64,000 nt of DNA from Sphingomonas sp. 37zxx (GTDB lineage Bacteria > Pseudomonadota > Alphaproteobacteria > Sphingomonadales > Sphingomonadaceae), in the NCBI RefSeq assembly GCF_000786205.1, contig NZ_JROH01000004.1, positions 1 through 64,000 of the forward strand, written 5' to 3'. Position numbers and translations under genes: made by a program. Under the pieces are notes generated by a model that was not told where the DNA came from, did no database searches, and saw nothing but the letters and a program-made list of their open reading frames with translations. Positions 50,594 to 61,358 of the stretch are shown here, piece by piece. Positions within the stretch are counted from its first letter, which is position 1; each line of letters begins with the position of its first letter.

Positions 50594-51301
50594 TCAAGTC
50601 GTCCATTCAAGCCCGCCAGGCAGATCGAAGGCAGCAAAGTCGATCTGGATCACCCGCCGGCGACTGCCGGATGCCAAGCGAGCCGACGCATGCAGGATCG
50701 GCGTGCTGTAAAACCACCCATCCCCGCGATCGGCCAGACAGGTTGAGACACCGCAATTCGCAACGACAGCATCAATCGCACTTTCGCGAATCAGCCCCAT
50801 CCGATGCGACCCCGGCGCGATCAGGAGCGGCGCGTTGCGCTTATCGACATGGTCAAGGTGCAGCCGAGCAGTGATCATCCTTTGCAAAACGTCGATCGGC
50901 GGCGCGGCATGGGCTACCCCCGCCTTTCGCGTCCAGGCACCGAAGCCCGCGACCTCGCGCCGCGCCCGCACGGCGACGGTGCGATCCTGATGCCAGCCAA
51001 GCGCCCAATTCGCCGTTGGGCTCTTGTCGAGCAACAGGATCCGGACAGGCCGGGTTTGCGGTCCTAGCCATGTGCCGACAATGGCGCGCACTCGCTCCAC
51101 AGCCGTTAACGGGGCGATCGTCGCGATCGAGGGCCGGGCACCAGGACGGCCCGAAGCGACTTGGTCGAACAGCCCTTCCAAGGCACCTGCCTCTGGCCCT
51201 TCGACGACATCCGGCATTCTAAGCGCGCCAACTTGCCGCAGCACAGAAGGCACCGGAAAATGGTCAATCGCAAGGTCGGTACTTCGCGATTCGGGGAACA
51301 T
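50594..51301 (-). CDS. Phytanoyl-CoA dioxygenase family protein
   Basis: Probable Fe(II)/2-oxoglutarate-dependent oxygenase of about 235 residues. The facial triad is suggested by LGWHQDRTVAV (His and Asp) and a later histidine in STPILHASARLASG, followed by an arginine stretch (SRRRVIQIDFA) that would bind 2-oxoglutarate. LLIAPGSHRMG is typical of the fold. The substrate is unknown. The start is uncertain: ATG at 51301 or ATG at 51364; the latter would leave only 13 bases to the divergent symporter gene. Confidence 0.8.
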   Translation of the reverse strand: MFPESRSTDLAIDHFPVPSVLRQVGALRMPDVVEGPEAGALEGLFDQVASGRPGARPSIATIAPLTAVERVRAIVGTWLGPQTRPVRILLLDKSPTANWALGWHQDRTVAVRARREVAGFGAWTRKAGVAHAAPPIDVLQRMITARLHLDHVDKRNAPLLIAPGSHRMGLIRESAIDAVVANCGVSTCLADRGDGWFYSTPILHASARLASGSRRRVIQIDFAAFDLPGGLEWTT

Positions 51302-51377
51302 AACCCCGATTACGGTGCTTGACCCGCGCGTCGCAATCCCCTTGGTTGGATGTCGTGTTTCCATTCGGAGTTGCCCC

Positions 51378-52724
51378 TTGGCCAAGCGCCTGACCCTCTA
51401 CATCCTGATCGGCCTGGTGCTCGGCATCATCGTCGGCCTTGCGCTCAATTTGTCGCTCACCGACGGTGGCGGGCCGGGCGATGCCCAGTTGACGCAATAT
51501 GCCGAATATTTCTCGATCGTCACGACGCTGTTCCTGCGGCTGATCAAGATGATCATCGCGCCGTTGGTGTTCGCGACGTTGGTCGCGGGGATCGCGCATA
51601 TGGGCGATACCGCCGCGTTGGGCCGCGTAGGGTTCCGCGCCGTGGGGTGGTTTCTCTGCGCCAGCCTGGTGTCGCTGACTTTGGGGCTGTTTCTGGTCAA
51701 TCTGTTCGAGCCCGGGGTTGGCCTGGCAATCCCGATCCCGCCCGCCGACGCGGCATCGGGGGTCGAGCGCGGGGCGTTCAACCTCAAGAATTTCATCACG
51801 CATATCGTCCCCGCCTCGGGTGTCGAGGCGATGGCCGACAATGAAATCCTCCAGATTGTGGTCTTCTCGCTGTTCGTCGGGGTCGCGATCACTGCGGTGG
51901 GTGAAAAGGCCGCGCCTTTGGTGCGCGGGATCGAGGCGCTGGCGCAGGTGATCCTGCAGGTGACCAACTACGTCATGCGCTTCGCTCCCTTCGCGGTGTT
52001 CGCGGCGGTAGCGGGTACGCTGGCTGAGCGCGGGCCGGGGATCATCATGAGCCTCGCCTATTTCATGGGCACTTTTTACCTGGGCATGGGGTTGCTGTGG
52101 CTGTTGCTGATCGGCGCGGGGTTCCTGGTGGTGGGGCCGCGAATCCTGCAACTGGTGGGCTATATCCGCGCGCCGTTGCTGCTGGCCTTTTCGACCGCGT
52201 CGTCGGAGGCCGCCTATCCGCGCACGCTGGAGGCGCTCGACAAGTTCGGGGTGCCACCGCGCATCGCCAGCTTCGTGCTGCCGCTGGGCTATTCGTTCAA
52301 CCTCGATGGGTCGATGATCTACATGACCTTTGCGACGATGTTCATCGCGCAGGCCTATGGCATCGATCTGTCGCTGGGGCAGCAGATCACGATGCTGCTG
52401 GTGCTGATGGTGACGTCGAAGGGCGTCGCCGGGGTGCCGCGCGCATCGCTGGTGGTGATCGCCGCGACGCTGGCATTTTTCGACATTCCCGAGGCGGGGC
52501 TGTTGCTGATCCTGGCGGTCGACCATTTCCTCGACATGGGGCGGTCGGCGACCAACGTCGTTGGCAATGCGGTGGCTAGCGCGGTGGTGGCAAAATGGGA
52601 AGGCGGGCGGCTCGATCCACCCGAGCCCGAAGATTACAGCACGCATGTGGCACCGCACGACCTGCCCCCGGTGACCGGCCCGACCAGCTTCGACGAGTTC
52701 GGTGAACCGGTCCGCCGCGGCTGA
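51378..52724 (+). CDS. Dicarboxylate/amino acid:cation symporter
   Basis: Inner-membrane DAACS-family importer of dicarboxylates or acidic amino acids, 448 residues. The first segment TLYILIGLVLGIIVGLALN is followed by about seven more helices and two re-entrant loops; the serine-rich hairpin LLAFSTASSEAAYP and the SFNLDGSMIYMTFA substrate and cation site are diagnostic. The start is a TTG at 51378 with GGAG seven bases upstream; the frame is open farther upstream, but through antisense of the dioxygenase gene. Confidence 0.93.
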   Translation: MAKRLTLYILIGLVLGIIVGLALNLSLTDGGGPGDAQLTQYAEYFSIVTTLFLRLIKMIIAPLVFATLVAGIAHMGDTAALGRVGFRAVGWFLCASLVSLTLGLFLVNLFEPGVGLAIPIPPADAASGVERGAFNLKNFITHIVPASGVEAMADNEILQIVVFSLFVGVAITAVGEKAAPLVRGIEALAQVILQVTNYVMRFAPFAVFAAVAGTLAERGPGIIMSLAYFMGTFYLGMGLLWLLLIGAGFLVVGPRILQLVGYIRAPLLLAFSTASSEAAYPRTLEALDKFGVPPRIASFVLPLGYSFNLDGSMIYMTFATMFIAQAYGIDLSLGQQITMLLVLMVTSKGVAGVPRASLVVIAATLAFFDIPEAGLLLILAVDHFLDMGRSATNVVGNAVASAVVAKWEGGRLDPPEPEDYSTHVAPHDLPPVTGPTSFDEFGEPVRRG

Positions 52725-52727
52725 CCA

Positions 52728-53375
52728 TCAAGCGTAGGCGTAGGGGCCGCCCGCCTTGAGCGCCGCCTGATAGGCCGGGCGGGCATGGATTTTCTCGAGC
52801 CAAGCGATCGTCGCGGGGCGCGAGGCGTTCAGCCCGGCCCGGCTGCGCGCAGCTTCGAGCGGGAAGCTCATCATCACATCGGCGGCGGTGAAGGCGTTGC
52901 CGGCGAACCAGGATCGGCTGGCGAGCTCGGCCTCGACATAATCGAGGTGGACGGCGATCATCGGCTGTATCTTCTTTTGCGCCGCCTTGCCGAACAGCGG
53001 CACCCGCGCCAGCACCAGCTTGAGCAGCAGCGGCGGCATCAGCGACCCTTCGGCATAGTGCAGGAAATGGCGATAGCGTAGCAGCGCGGCGCGATGCGCG
53101 GGAGCACCAAGCCGTCCGTCAGCCTTGTCGACCAGATATTCGACAATCGCGCCGGTTTCGGCGACGACCTGTGCCGTATCATCGCCGGCAGGCGCGGTAT
53201 CCTCAATCACCGGCGACTTGCCCAGGGGATGGACGCGGCGCAGCTCGGGCGGTGCCAGCATCGTCGCCTTGTTCCGCGCATACCGCTTGACTTCATAGGG
53301 CAGCGCCAGTTCCTCGAGCAGCCAGAGCACGCGCTGCGACCGCGAATTTTCGAGGTGGTGGACGATGATCGTCAT
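52728..53375 (-). CDS. Glutathione S-transferase family protein
   Basis: A cytosolic protein of 215 residues. The N-terminal thioredoxin-like domain (1-85) starts IIVHHLENSRSQRVLWLLEEL, with a serine placed where glutathione is activated in beta-type enzymes, and has KSPVIED for the cis-proline and VVAETGAIVEYL for gamma-glutamyl binding. The all-helical C-terminal domain shows FTAADVMMSFPLE. Substrate unknown. The stop lies three bases beyond the symporter stop, in convergent orientation. Confidence 0.92.
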   Translation of the reverse strand: MTIIVHHLENSRSQRVLWLLEELALPYEVKRYARNKATMLAPPELRRVHPLGKSPVIEDTAPAGDDTAQVVAETGAIVEYLVDKADGRLGAPAHRAALLRYRHFLHYAEGSLMPPLLLKLVLARVPLFGKAAQKKIQPMIAVHLDYVEAELASRSWFAGNAFTAADVMMSFPLEAARSRAGLNASRPATIAWLEKIHARPAYQAALKAGGPYAYA

Positions 53376-53404
53376 GGCGGCTCCTTGGCAATGTAGCGCG
53401 TGCT

Positions 53405-54241
53405 TCAGCGAGGTGCCTGTGCCGACCAGAGCCAGGCAGCGGCGGGAAAATCGACGACACCGCCCAGCAGGCGATCGGCGCAAGCCCGGGTCAAACGTTC
53501 GACCAGTGCGGGGCGTTCCGGTTCGGCGGCAGCGGCGATCAGCGCAGCCGCCGGGCCGATTCGCCGCAGGAAATCGACCGCGTCGGCCAGGGCGTCCAGC
53601 CCGGCACCGGCGCGATAGGCATAGTCGATCGGCCGGGCATCGATCGCCGTCCAACCGGCGGATGCCAGAAACTCGGCTACTTCGCTGCGATCGGCAAAGG
53701 CGAACGGACCAGGGCCAGCACCCAGCGATCCCCCGCTAGGCGTTGGCGACGCACCGAGCGCTGCGGCGGTTTCGGTTGCCCAGCCATTCAGGGATCGATC
53801 GCGAAAGCTGGAAAAGACCAGCGCGCCGCCGGGCCGGACAAATTGGATCAGGCGAGCAAACGCGGCCGCCGGATCGGGGAAAAACATCACCCCGTGGCGC
53901 GAGAAGATGAGATCGAATGGGGTGGCTGACCCGGCATCGAGCACGTCACCGGCGAAGACTTCGGCATTGGGCAGGTCGGCGGTACGGGCTTGCGCGACAG
54001 CCACCAGTGCGGGCGAAAGATCGACTGCGGCGATCGCCAGGTCGGGGCGAGCCGAGGCAATCGCCAGACTGGTCGCGCCGGCACCGCAGCCAAGGTCGAG
54101 AGCGCGGCCATTAGGCGGCGCGGCGGCAAGGATCGCCGCCACCAGATGGGGGTCGAGCCCTTCAAAGCTGCGATCGGTGCGCTGCCATTCGGCGGCCCAA
54201 TTATCGCCGACCCGCGCTTTCCAATCCGCCGCGCCGGTCAT
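53405..54241 (-). CDS. Class I SAM-dependent methyltransferase
   Basis: A 278-residue methyltransferase. The SAM loop is ALDLGCGAGATSLAI (about 47-61), followed by an acidic motif II (AAVDLSPA), motif III (AEVFAGDVLD) and the post-motif strand FDLIFSRHGVMFF typical of small-molecule methyltransferases. The C-terminal 80 residues are helical and less conserved. The substrate cannot be told. It lies about 30 bases upstream of, and in the same direction as, the glutathione transferase gene. Confidence 0.9.
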   Translation of the reverse strand: MTGAADWKARVGDNWAAEWQRTDRSFEGLDPHLVAAILAAAPPNGRALDLGCGAGATSLAIASARPDLAIAAVDLSPALVAVAQARTADLPNAEVFAGDVLDAGSATPFDLIFSRHGVMFFPDPAAAFARLIQFVRPGGALVFSSFRDRSLNGWATETAAALGASPTPSGGSLGAGPGPFAFADRSEVAEFLASAGWTAIDARPIDYAYRAGAGLDALADAVDFLRRIGPAAALIAAAAEPERPALVERLTRACADRLLGGVVDFPAAAWLWSAQAPR

Positions 54242-54307
54242 GCTGAAACCGGACGAAGTGTACGCTGAAGGCAGGTTGCCGTCAGCAGCGGCAGCCTTTC
54301 AGCAAAG

Positions 54308-54361
54308 AAGCCCGCAATGGGCAGGGGCGCGGCGGATGCCCGCACGTTGATGCCCCTGCCC
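54308..54361 (-). terminator. Probable recA transcript end
   Basis: Just past the recA stop (read on the minus strand) a ten-base perfect inverted repeat, GGGCAGGGGC with GCCCCTGCCC (54319-54328 and 54352-54361), encloses a 23-base loop. It is followed by GCCC-ATTGC-GGGC and TTCTTT. The second small stem with its T-rich tail could be an intrinsic terminator. Confidence 0.45.
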
Positions 54362-54368
54362 TTCACGA

Positions 54369-55463
<1,095 letters not shown>

Positions 55464-55756
55464 GTCGAGGCATCCCTATCGCTAGAACAACCGCGCGAAC
55501 CGTTCAACGCATGATGGCTATGTATATGGTTTGTTCTATCGGAACAAGAGGTGAACTTGGACAGCCAAGGCACGCGGCGCTCCTTCCGCCGGAACCGCGA
55601 CATGTCGGAGATTCGTCAAACGGTTACACTGCTGTCGGCGGCCCGGTTTCCCGACTTCGCTCGAAACGAACGGGGATGGCGGGCGGCCTGCGCTTCGTGG
55701 GGTGCGGATGGGACATAGGGCGGCAACGGCCCCCAAGCCTCCGCTCGCCCGCAGCT
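55464..55756. other. Upstream region of recA
   Basis: 293 bases without a gene. The recA-proximal 100 bases are AT-rich around TATACATAG (minus strand) and hold the palindrome listed separately. The rest, toward the receiver-protein stop, shows nothing I can name. Confidence 0.55.
55531..55547 (-). promoter_or_regulatory. Candidate LexA-type operator of recA
   Basis: TTGTTC-TATCG-GAACAA, a perfect six-base inverted repeat with a five-base spacer. On the minus strand the TTGTTC half could serve as a -35 box with TATACA-like bases 15 further on, so a repressor bound here would block the promoter. The classical alphaproteobacterial LexA site is a direct repeat GTTC-N7-GTTC, which this is not, so the identity of the binding protein is uncertain. 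Confidence 0.45.
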
Positions 55757-56101
55757 TCAGAGCGAATCCAGCGCCTTTTCCACGCCGTCCATCGTGAAGG
55801 GCTTGGACAATACCGGGCGGTCGCGATGGGCTTCGGCAAGGACATCGCCGCCGGTGGCGAGGACGAAAGGGATGCCGGCGGCGGCCAGTGCGTCGGCTAC
55901 CGGCCAGCTTTTCTCGCCGCCGCGCAAGTTCACGTCGAGGATCGCGGCATCGACGCTACCCGCCTGTACCAGTTCGAGCGCGGTCTGCACCGTTTCGGCG
56001 GTGCCCGCGACATCACGGTCGAGCGCGTCGAGGAAATCCTCGAGCATCATGGCAATAAGGGGTTCGTCCTCAACAATGAGGACACGCTGGCGTTCGGTCA
56101 T
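55757..56101 (-). CDS. Single-domain response regulator
   Basis: A stand-alone receiver of 114 residues: EDE acidic pocket near 11-13, phosphoacceptor Asp56 in AAILDVNLRGG, Thr in VLATGGD and Lys in VLSKPFT. It has no output domain, so it would act by protein contact or as a phosphate carrier. It lies 38 bases downstream of cckA in the same direction, which hints at a shared pathway. It is not obviously CpdR or DivK by sequence, and the partner kinase is unproven. Confidence 0.88.
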   Translation of the reverse strand: MTERQRVLIVEDEPLIAMMLEDFLDALDRDVAGTAETVQTALELVQAGSVDAAILDVNLRGGEKSWPVADALAAAGIPFVLATGGDVLAEAHRDRPVLSKPFTMDGVEKALDSL

Positions 56102-56139
56102 TCCGGGTCATAGGCAGAACATGGCGGTTTCGCCAAGTC

Positions 56140-58518
56140 TCAATCGGTCAGCAACGCCGTCTGCGCCGCCTCGGCAAGCTGTTGCACCGAGAAGGGCTTG
56201 GGAAGAAAGGCGACATTGTCGAGGTCGATCGAGCGCCGCAATTGTTCCTCGGCATAGCCCGACATGAATAGGATCGGCAGATCGGGATATTGTTCGCGGA
56301 CATGGCGAACCATCGTCGGGCCGTCCATCATCGGCATGACGACATCAGAGATCAACAGATCGGGGCGGCCCGACGTCGCCAGCAGTTCGAGCGCGGCTTC
56401 GCCATGTTCGGCGGTGAGCACCTTATACCCCTGCCGCGTCAGCGCGCGCTCGGCGACGGCGCGCACCATTGCCTCATCCTCTACCAGCAGGATCGTGCCG
56501 GTGCCCCAGGTATCGGCTTTCTTGACCGGCTTTGGCGGTGCCTTTGCCGGTGTTTCGGTCGCGGTGTGGACCGGCAGATAGATGGTGAATATCGCCCCCT
56601 GCCCAGGCGGCGATTCGGCGAAGATATAGCCGCCCGACTGTTTGACGATGCCATAAACGGTCGAAAGGCCAAGGCCGGTGCCCTTGCCGATTTCCTTGGT
56701 GGTGAAAAACGGTTCGAAGATTTTCGACAGCGCCTCGATCGGGATGCCGGTGCCGGTGTCGCTGACGCGAAGCACCGAATAATCCCCGATCGGCAGCACG
56801 TCATTATCCATCTGGCGGACGTCGGCGGCGGTGACCGCGAGCGTTTCGATCGTCAGCGTGCCGCCGCCATTAGGGTTAGCGGCGAGCATGGCGTCGCGGG
56901 CGTTGACGGCAAGATTGACGACGACCTGTTCGAGCTGTCCGGGATCGGCGCGTACTGCCCCCAGCCCGCGGCCATGCTTCACGTCGAGCAGGACGGTTTC
57001 GCCCAAAAGGCGGTTCAGCAGGTTCGAGACTTCGGAAATGACGTCGGGCAATTGCAGCGTTTGCGGGCGAAGCGTCTGCTGGCGCGAGAAGGCGAGCAAC
57101 TGGCGGGTAAGCGCGGCGGCGCGGTTCGAATTGGCGCGCACCTGCTGGATGTCGTCATAATCGCTGTCGCCGGGCGAATGGCGCATCAGCATCAGGTCGC
57201 AATGCCCGATGATCGCGGTGAGGATATTGTTGAAATCATGCGCGACGCCGCCGGCGAGCTGGCCGACCGCCTGCATCTTGATCGCCTGCGCGACCTGGCG
57301 CTTGAGTTCGCCCTCCTGCCCGGTCTCCTTCAGGCTGATGAGGACTGCCGCCTCGCCCAGGCCGCGCGCGCCGGCCAGCGTCAGCGCGATCGGATCGTCG
57401 GGGCGGCCGGCGAGGCGGACCTGCATATCGGCGGAATGCGCGGCACCGCCCGAAAAGCGGCGGATGGCATCGGCTAGCGCGCCCTTGTCCTCGCGGATCA
57501 CCAGATCGCCGGGATAGAGCGGCGGTGGCCCCGCGCCGATGCCGGCGGCGCGGACAAAGGCATCGTTCATATGCACGAAGCGCCCCTCACGATCGACCAG
57601 CGCCATCCCGAAAGGCAATAACGAGACGAGCGCGCGAACATGCGCGGTGACGTTCGATCCGATCGCGGCGGGAAGGCCGGCGTCTTCCTCATCGAGCAGC
57701 GCGACCACCAGCGGCGCATCGTCCTGCGCGCTCACGGGCACCTGAAGCAGCCGCAGCGGATTGCCGGCGGCCCCTTCGCGTTCGAACCGAAGCACGCCAT
57801 TGCTGTCGGTGGTGAGAAAGCGGGCGAAGTCGCGCCCCGCAATCGCGCCATCGGGCTGCCCCATCGCGCGCAGGCACAGCACCCGGTTGGCGGCGCGAAC
57901 CCGGCCCTGCGACGTGAGCGTGGCCACCATGATGCCGGCGCTGGCCAGCCGGTCGCCGATTTCGCCGCCAAGCAACGGATCGAGATCGACCGCCGATCCA
58001 GCATCGGCGGCACGCGCGAAACGCCAGACCAGCATGTCGTCGCCGGCGCGGACGATTCCGACATCGAGCGCCGCACCGCCGTGCGTCAGTGTCGACTGGC
58101 CTTCGCCGTCGCGCCAGGCGGTGCGCCCGGTGGTGCCGAGCGCGGTGGCAGCGGCAGGGTCGATCGGCAGGTTGGGCGGGGTCGGCAGCCCTTCGAACAG
58201 TAGTTCATAGGCGCGATTGGCACAGACCAGCCGCCCGTCGCAATCGGTGACCGCCAGGGCATCGACACTGGCAGCGGCAAGCGCATTGGCGACCGACCAG
58301 TCGATCGTCGGGGCGACCGCCGCCTGCGCCGGGCGGGCAGCACGAAACGCCAGCATCGCGCCGCCAAGCACCAATGCGGTCGCCAGGAAAGCGGCGGCGA
58401 CCTGCCAATCGTCGAGTATGAACAAGATGGTGAGCGCAGCGAGCAACCCCGCCCCGCCCGCAATCAGCAGCGCGCGGGTTGCGGGGGCTTGCGCGTCAGG
58501 AGGGGAAAGCGATGCCAT
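56140..58518 (-). CDS. cckA: Hybrid histidine kinase CckA
   Basis: Cell-cycle hybrid kinase that, through ChpT, controls CtrA and CpdR in alphaproteobacteria. The 792 residues: two N-terminal transmembrane helices (about 15-60), two to three PAS-like regions (about 75-390), a DHp helix with His427 in [18 protein letters not shown], an HATPase domain ([30 protein letters not shown]) and a C-terminal receiver with Asp725 in [13 protein letters not shown]. The HDFNN motif with the attached receiver is characteristic of CckA. A palindrome precedes it on the M13-peptidase side. Confidence 0.94.
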   Translation of the reverse strand: MASLSPPDAQAPATRALLIAGGAGLLAALTILFILDDWQVAAAFLATALVLGGAMLAFRAARPAQAAVAPTIDWSVANALAAASVDALAVTDCDGRLVCANRAYELLFEGLPTPPNLPIDPAAATALGTTGRTAWRDGEGQSTLTHGGAALDVGIVRAGDDMLVWRFARAADAGSAVDLDPLLGGEIGDRLASAGIMVATLTSQGRVRAANRVLCLRAMGQPDGAIAGRDFARFLTTDSNGVLRFEREGAAGNPLRLLQVPVSAQDDAPLVVALLDEEDAGLPAAIGSNVTAHVRALVSLLPFGMALVDREGRFVHMNDAFVRAAGIGAGPPPLYPGDLVIREDKGALADAIRRFSGGAAHSADMQVRLAGRPDDPIALTLAGARGLGEAAVLISLKETGQEGELKRQVAQAIKMQAVGQLAGGVAHDFNNILTAIIGHCDLMLMRHSPGDSDYDDIQQVRANSNRAAALTRQLLAFSRQQTLRPQTLQLPDVISEVSNLLNRLLGETVLLDVKHGRGLGAVRADPGQLEQVVVNLAVNARDAMLAANPNGGGTLTIETLAVTAADVRQMDNDVLPIGDYSVLRVSDTGTGIPIEALSKIFEPFFTTKEIGKGTGLGLSTVYGIVKQSGGYIFAESPPGQGAIFTIYLPVHTATETPAKAPPKPVKKADTWGTGTILLVEDEAMVRAVAERALTRQGYKVLTAEHGEAALELLATSGRPDLLISDVVMPMMDGPTMVRHVREQYPDLPILFMSGYAEEQLRRSIDLDNVAFLPKPFSVQQLAEAAQTALLTD

Positions 58519-58594
58519 CGCCGCGTGTTGGGGCCGGGTTTTCGGGCCGTCAAGCGGGCCGTTGGTTCGCCGCGCCGGGTGGTGCGAGCAGCAT

Positions 58595-58617
58595 GGCGGG
58601 GGAAGTCCTCCCCCGCC
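58595..58617. repeat. G/C-rich hairpin between M13 peptidase and cckA
   Basis: GGCGGGGGA-AGTCC-TCCCCCGCC: a perfect nine-pair stem with a five-base loop, 28 bases beyond the M13 peptidase stop and 77 bases before the cckA start, both on the minus strand. A transcript end or stabiliser is likely; no T tract is present. Confidence 0.5.
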
Positions 58618-58644
58618 CCTGCCCTACCTAGCAGATCATCGGAC

Positions 58645-60705
58645 TTACCAGATCGAAATGCGGTCCTTGGGCGCAAGATATAGCTCGGTGCCCGGCTGCA
58701 CCTTGAACGCGGCGTACCAGGGATCGATATTGCGGACGACCGCGACCCGCTGAACCGAGGGCGAGTGCGAATCCGTCAGCAAGCGGCGGCGTAGCTCGGC
58801 ATCGCGATATTTGCGCCGCCACAGTTGCGCCCAGCCGAGGTGGAACCGCTGATCGCCGGTAAAGCCGCCGATCACCGGCGCGGGCTTGCCGCCGAGCGAG
58901 GCGATATAGGCGTCATAGGCCATCGTCAGCCCCGCCAGATCGGCGATGTTCTCCCCCAGCGTCAGTTCGCCATTCACCTTCATGCCGGGCATGCCGTCAT
59001 AGGCCGCATATTGCGCGACAACGGCTTGCGAGCGCTGCTTGAACCGCTCGACATCCTGCGGCGTCCACCAGGTGGTGAGGCGGCCTTCCAGGTCGTATTT
59101 CGATCCCTGATCGTCGAAATGATGGCTCAGCTCATGGCCGATCACCGCCCCGATGCCGCCATAGTTGATCGCCGGATCGGCATTGGGGTCGAAGAAGGGC
59201 GGCTGGAGGATCGCGGCGGGGAAGACGATCTCGACCATGCCGAAATTGGCATAGGCGTTCACCGTCATCGGGGTCATGCCCCATTCCCATTTGCGGATCG
59301 GTTGGCCCAGCTTCGAGATATTGTCCTGATACGCCCAGTGATTGGCGCGCAGCGCGTTGCCGAAAGCGTCGCCCGCGCGAATCTCAAGCGACGAATAATC
59401 ACGCCACTGGTCGGGATAGCCGATCTTGGGGGTGAAGGCGGCGAGCTTGGCCTTGGCCTTCACCTTGGTCGCGGGGTCCATCCAGTCGAGCTTGTCGATC
59501 CGCTTGTCGAACGCGGTGATGACGTTCTTGACCAGATCGTCAGCCGCCGCCTTGGTCGAGGCGGGAAAGTGGCGATCGACGTAAAGCTTGCTGACCTCGT
59601 CCGACAGCGCACGGTTGGTGAAGCTGACCGCCCGTTTCCAGCGCGGCTCCTGCTCGGGCGTGCCGGCGAGCGTGGTGCCGCTAAAGGCAAAGACGGTCTG
59701 GTCGATCGCGCTCGGCAGGCTGCCAGCGAAGTTTTCGAGTGAGCGGACGATCATCTGGTCCTGCAACACCTGCATCGGCGCGGCGGCGATCAGCTTGGCG
59801 GTGCCCGCGATCGCGCTTGGTTGCGCGACGATCAGCGTGTCGACGGGCGTCCCTGCGGCAGCGAAATAGCGCTTGAAATCGAAGCCGGGCGCGGCGCGCG
59901 TCAGATCGGCGAGGCTGGTCTTGTTATACGTCTTCTCGCTGTCGCGGCTCTCGGTGCGGGTCCAATGGACGCGGGCGATGTCGGTTTCGAACGCTAGGAT
60001 CGCGGCGGCGCGCTGGGCGGCGTTGGCCTCGCCCGCCAGCGTCAACAGCTTGGTGAGATAGGCAAGATAGGCGGCGCGCGTCTCGACCTGCTTGGCGTCG
60101 GTCGACAGGTAGTAATCGCGGTCGGGCATGCCCAGGCCCGATTGGCCCAGGGTCACGGCATAAATGGTGGGGTTCTTGTCATCGATGCCGACATAGGTGC
60201 CGATCGGACCGTCGACGCCGCTTCGCTGCGCCTCTGCCACCAGCGCGGCATAGCCCGCCTTGTCGCCAACCGCCTTGATCTGAGTAAGCCAGGGCTGGAT
60301 CGGGGCAAGGCCCTTGGCGTCGATCGCTGCCTGGTCGAGATAGGTTGCATAGGCGGTGCCGATCTTCGATCCGGCAATGTCCTTTTGCTCTTCCAAGATC
60401 GCGCGAGTCTGGGTGCGGGCCTGGTCGTCCAGCACGTTGAACAGGCCGTAATTCGATTTGTCGGCGGGGATCGGGGTGGTCTTTGCCCAGGTGCCGTTGG
60501 CGAAATCGTAAAAATCGTTACCGGGCGCGATGCCCGTGTCCATGCCGGCGGTGTCGAAGCCGAATACGCCATAACGCGGGGCATTTGCCGGCTGCGGTGC
60601 GGTTACAGTCGCAGCGACGGTGTCGGTCGCGGGGCTGGGGGTGGCGCAGCCCGAAAGCATGGCGGCACCGCCAAGCAATGCTGCGGACATGGCGGTAAAA
60701 CGCAT
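58645..60705 (-). CDS. M13 family zinc metallopeptidase, lipoprotein
   Basis: A neprilysin-like peptidase of 686 residues. The N-terminus ends a hydrophobic stretch with MLSGC, a lipobox, so the enzyme is probably anchored to the envelope and acts in the periplasm. The large helical M13 N-domain is followed by the catalytic domain: the VNAYANF substrate motif, HELSHHFDDQG (zinc ligands His524 and His528, catalytic Glu525), ENIADLAGL with the third ligand, and a C-terminal conserved CxxW-like end without the Cys. Several paralogues are usual in sphingomonads. Confidence 0.94.
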   Translation of the reverse strand: MRFTAMSAALLGGAAMLSGCATPSPATDTVAATVTAPQPANAPRYGVFGFDTAGMDTGIAPGNDFYDFANGTWAKTTPIPADKSNYGLFNVLDDQARTQTRAILEEQKDIAGSKIGTAYATYLDQAAIDAKGLAPIQPWLTQIKAVGDKAGYAALVAEAQRSGVDGPIGTYVGIDDKNPTIYAVTLGQSGLGMPDRDYYLSTDAKQVETRAAYLAYLTKLLTLAGEANAAQRAAAILAFETDIARVHWTRTESRDSEKTYNKTSLADLTRAAPGFDFKRYFAAAGTPVDTLIVAQPSAIAGTAKLIAAAPMQVLQDQMIVRSLENFAGSLPSAIDQTVFAFSGTTLAGTPEQEPRWKRAVSFTNRALSDEVSKLYVDRHFPASTKAAADDLVKNVITAFDKRIDKLDWMDPATKVKAKAKLAAFTPKIGYPDQWRDYSSLEIRAGDAFGNALRANHWAYQDNISKLGQPIRKWEWGMTPMTVNAYANFGMVEIVFPAAILQPPFFDPNADPAINYGGIGAVIGHELSHHFDDQGSKYDLEGRLTTWWTPQDVERFKQRSQAVVAQYAAYDGMPGMKVNGELTLGENIADLAGLTMAYDAYIASLGGKPAPVIGGFTGDQRFHLGWAQLWRRKYRDAELRRRLLTDSHSPSVQRVAVVRNIDPWYAAFKVQPGTELYLAPKDRISIW

Positions 60706-60779
60706 GAGCTACCTCTCGATTTTCTGGTTGCTCAGCGTCTTACGCCGCTGACACGCCGCGTCAACGGCGGCGTAGTTGT

Positions 60780-61355
60780 TCAATCGGGGTGCTGGCGCAG
60801 GTGGCGGATCTTCCACTTCGCCGCGACGCGAAGCCGCCAGAACAGCACCGCGATCCAATAGCCGATAAAGGCCGATACCGCCGAGATCACGAACAGCCCC
60901 AATATCATCGCCGGCGCAGCTTCCGACAGCAGCCAGGTGACCCATTCGGCGACGCCGGCATGCGCGTTGACCAACGCCATGAACCCCGACGCATCGGCGC
61001 TTCGGCCCAGCAGGAAATTGCCCAGCCAGATCGATGCGTAGAGGATGAACGGCGTCGTCGCGGGATTGCTGAGAAAGGTCATCGCAACGGCGATGGGCAC
61101 ATTGGCGCGAAACGGCAGCGCCAGCAGCGCCGCGCCTGCCATCTGAACACCCGGAATCAACAGGAATATCCCCACGAACAGCCCAAGCGCGGTGCCGCTG
61201 GGCACCGAGCGGCGCGTGAAGCGCCATAATTCAGGTGCGAGCACCCGATGCGCGACGGGGCGAAGGATTCGATTGCTCTCAAGCTGTTCGCGGGTCGGTA
61301 CATTGGCCGCAATGGTGCGCGCCAGCCAATCCTTGTCACCCTGTTTGCGCGCCAT
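60780..61355 (-). CDS. DUF2062 membrane protein
   Basis: A 191-residue inner-membrane protein with hydrophobic segments at about 60-90, 98-125 and 135-175. The segment VPSGTALGLFVGIFLLIPGVQM and the NPATTPFILYASIWLG loop are typical of DUF2062. The function is unknown. A charged N-terminus (RKQGDKDWLARTIAANVPTR) is cytoplasmic. It lies four bases downstream of smpB in the same direction, an arrangement I would expect to be co-transcribed. Confidence 0.9.
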   Translation of the reverse strand: MARKQGDKDWLARTIAANVPTREQLESNRILRPVAHRVLAPELWRFTRRSVPSGTALGLFVGIFLLIPGVQMAGAALLALPFRANVPIAVAMTFLSNPATTPFILYASIWLGNFLLGRSADASGFMALVNAHAGVAEWVTWLLSEAAPAMILGLFVISAVSAFIGYWIAVLFWRLRVAAKWKIRHLRQHPD

Positions 61356-61358
61356 GGT

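Noticed and set aside
55484..55507. Possible GTTC-N7-GTTC LexA box
   Set aside because: On the minus strand the two GTTC copies are separated by eight bases, not seven, so I preferred the nearby palindrome and did not call this.
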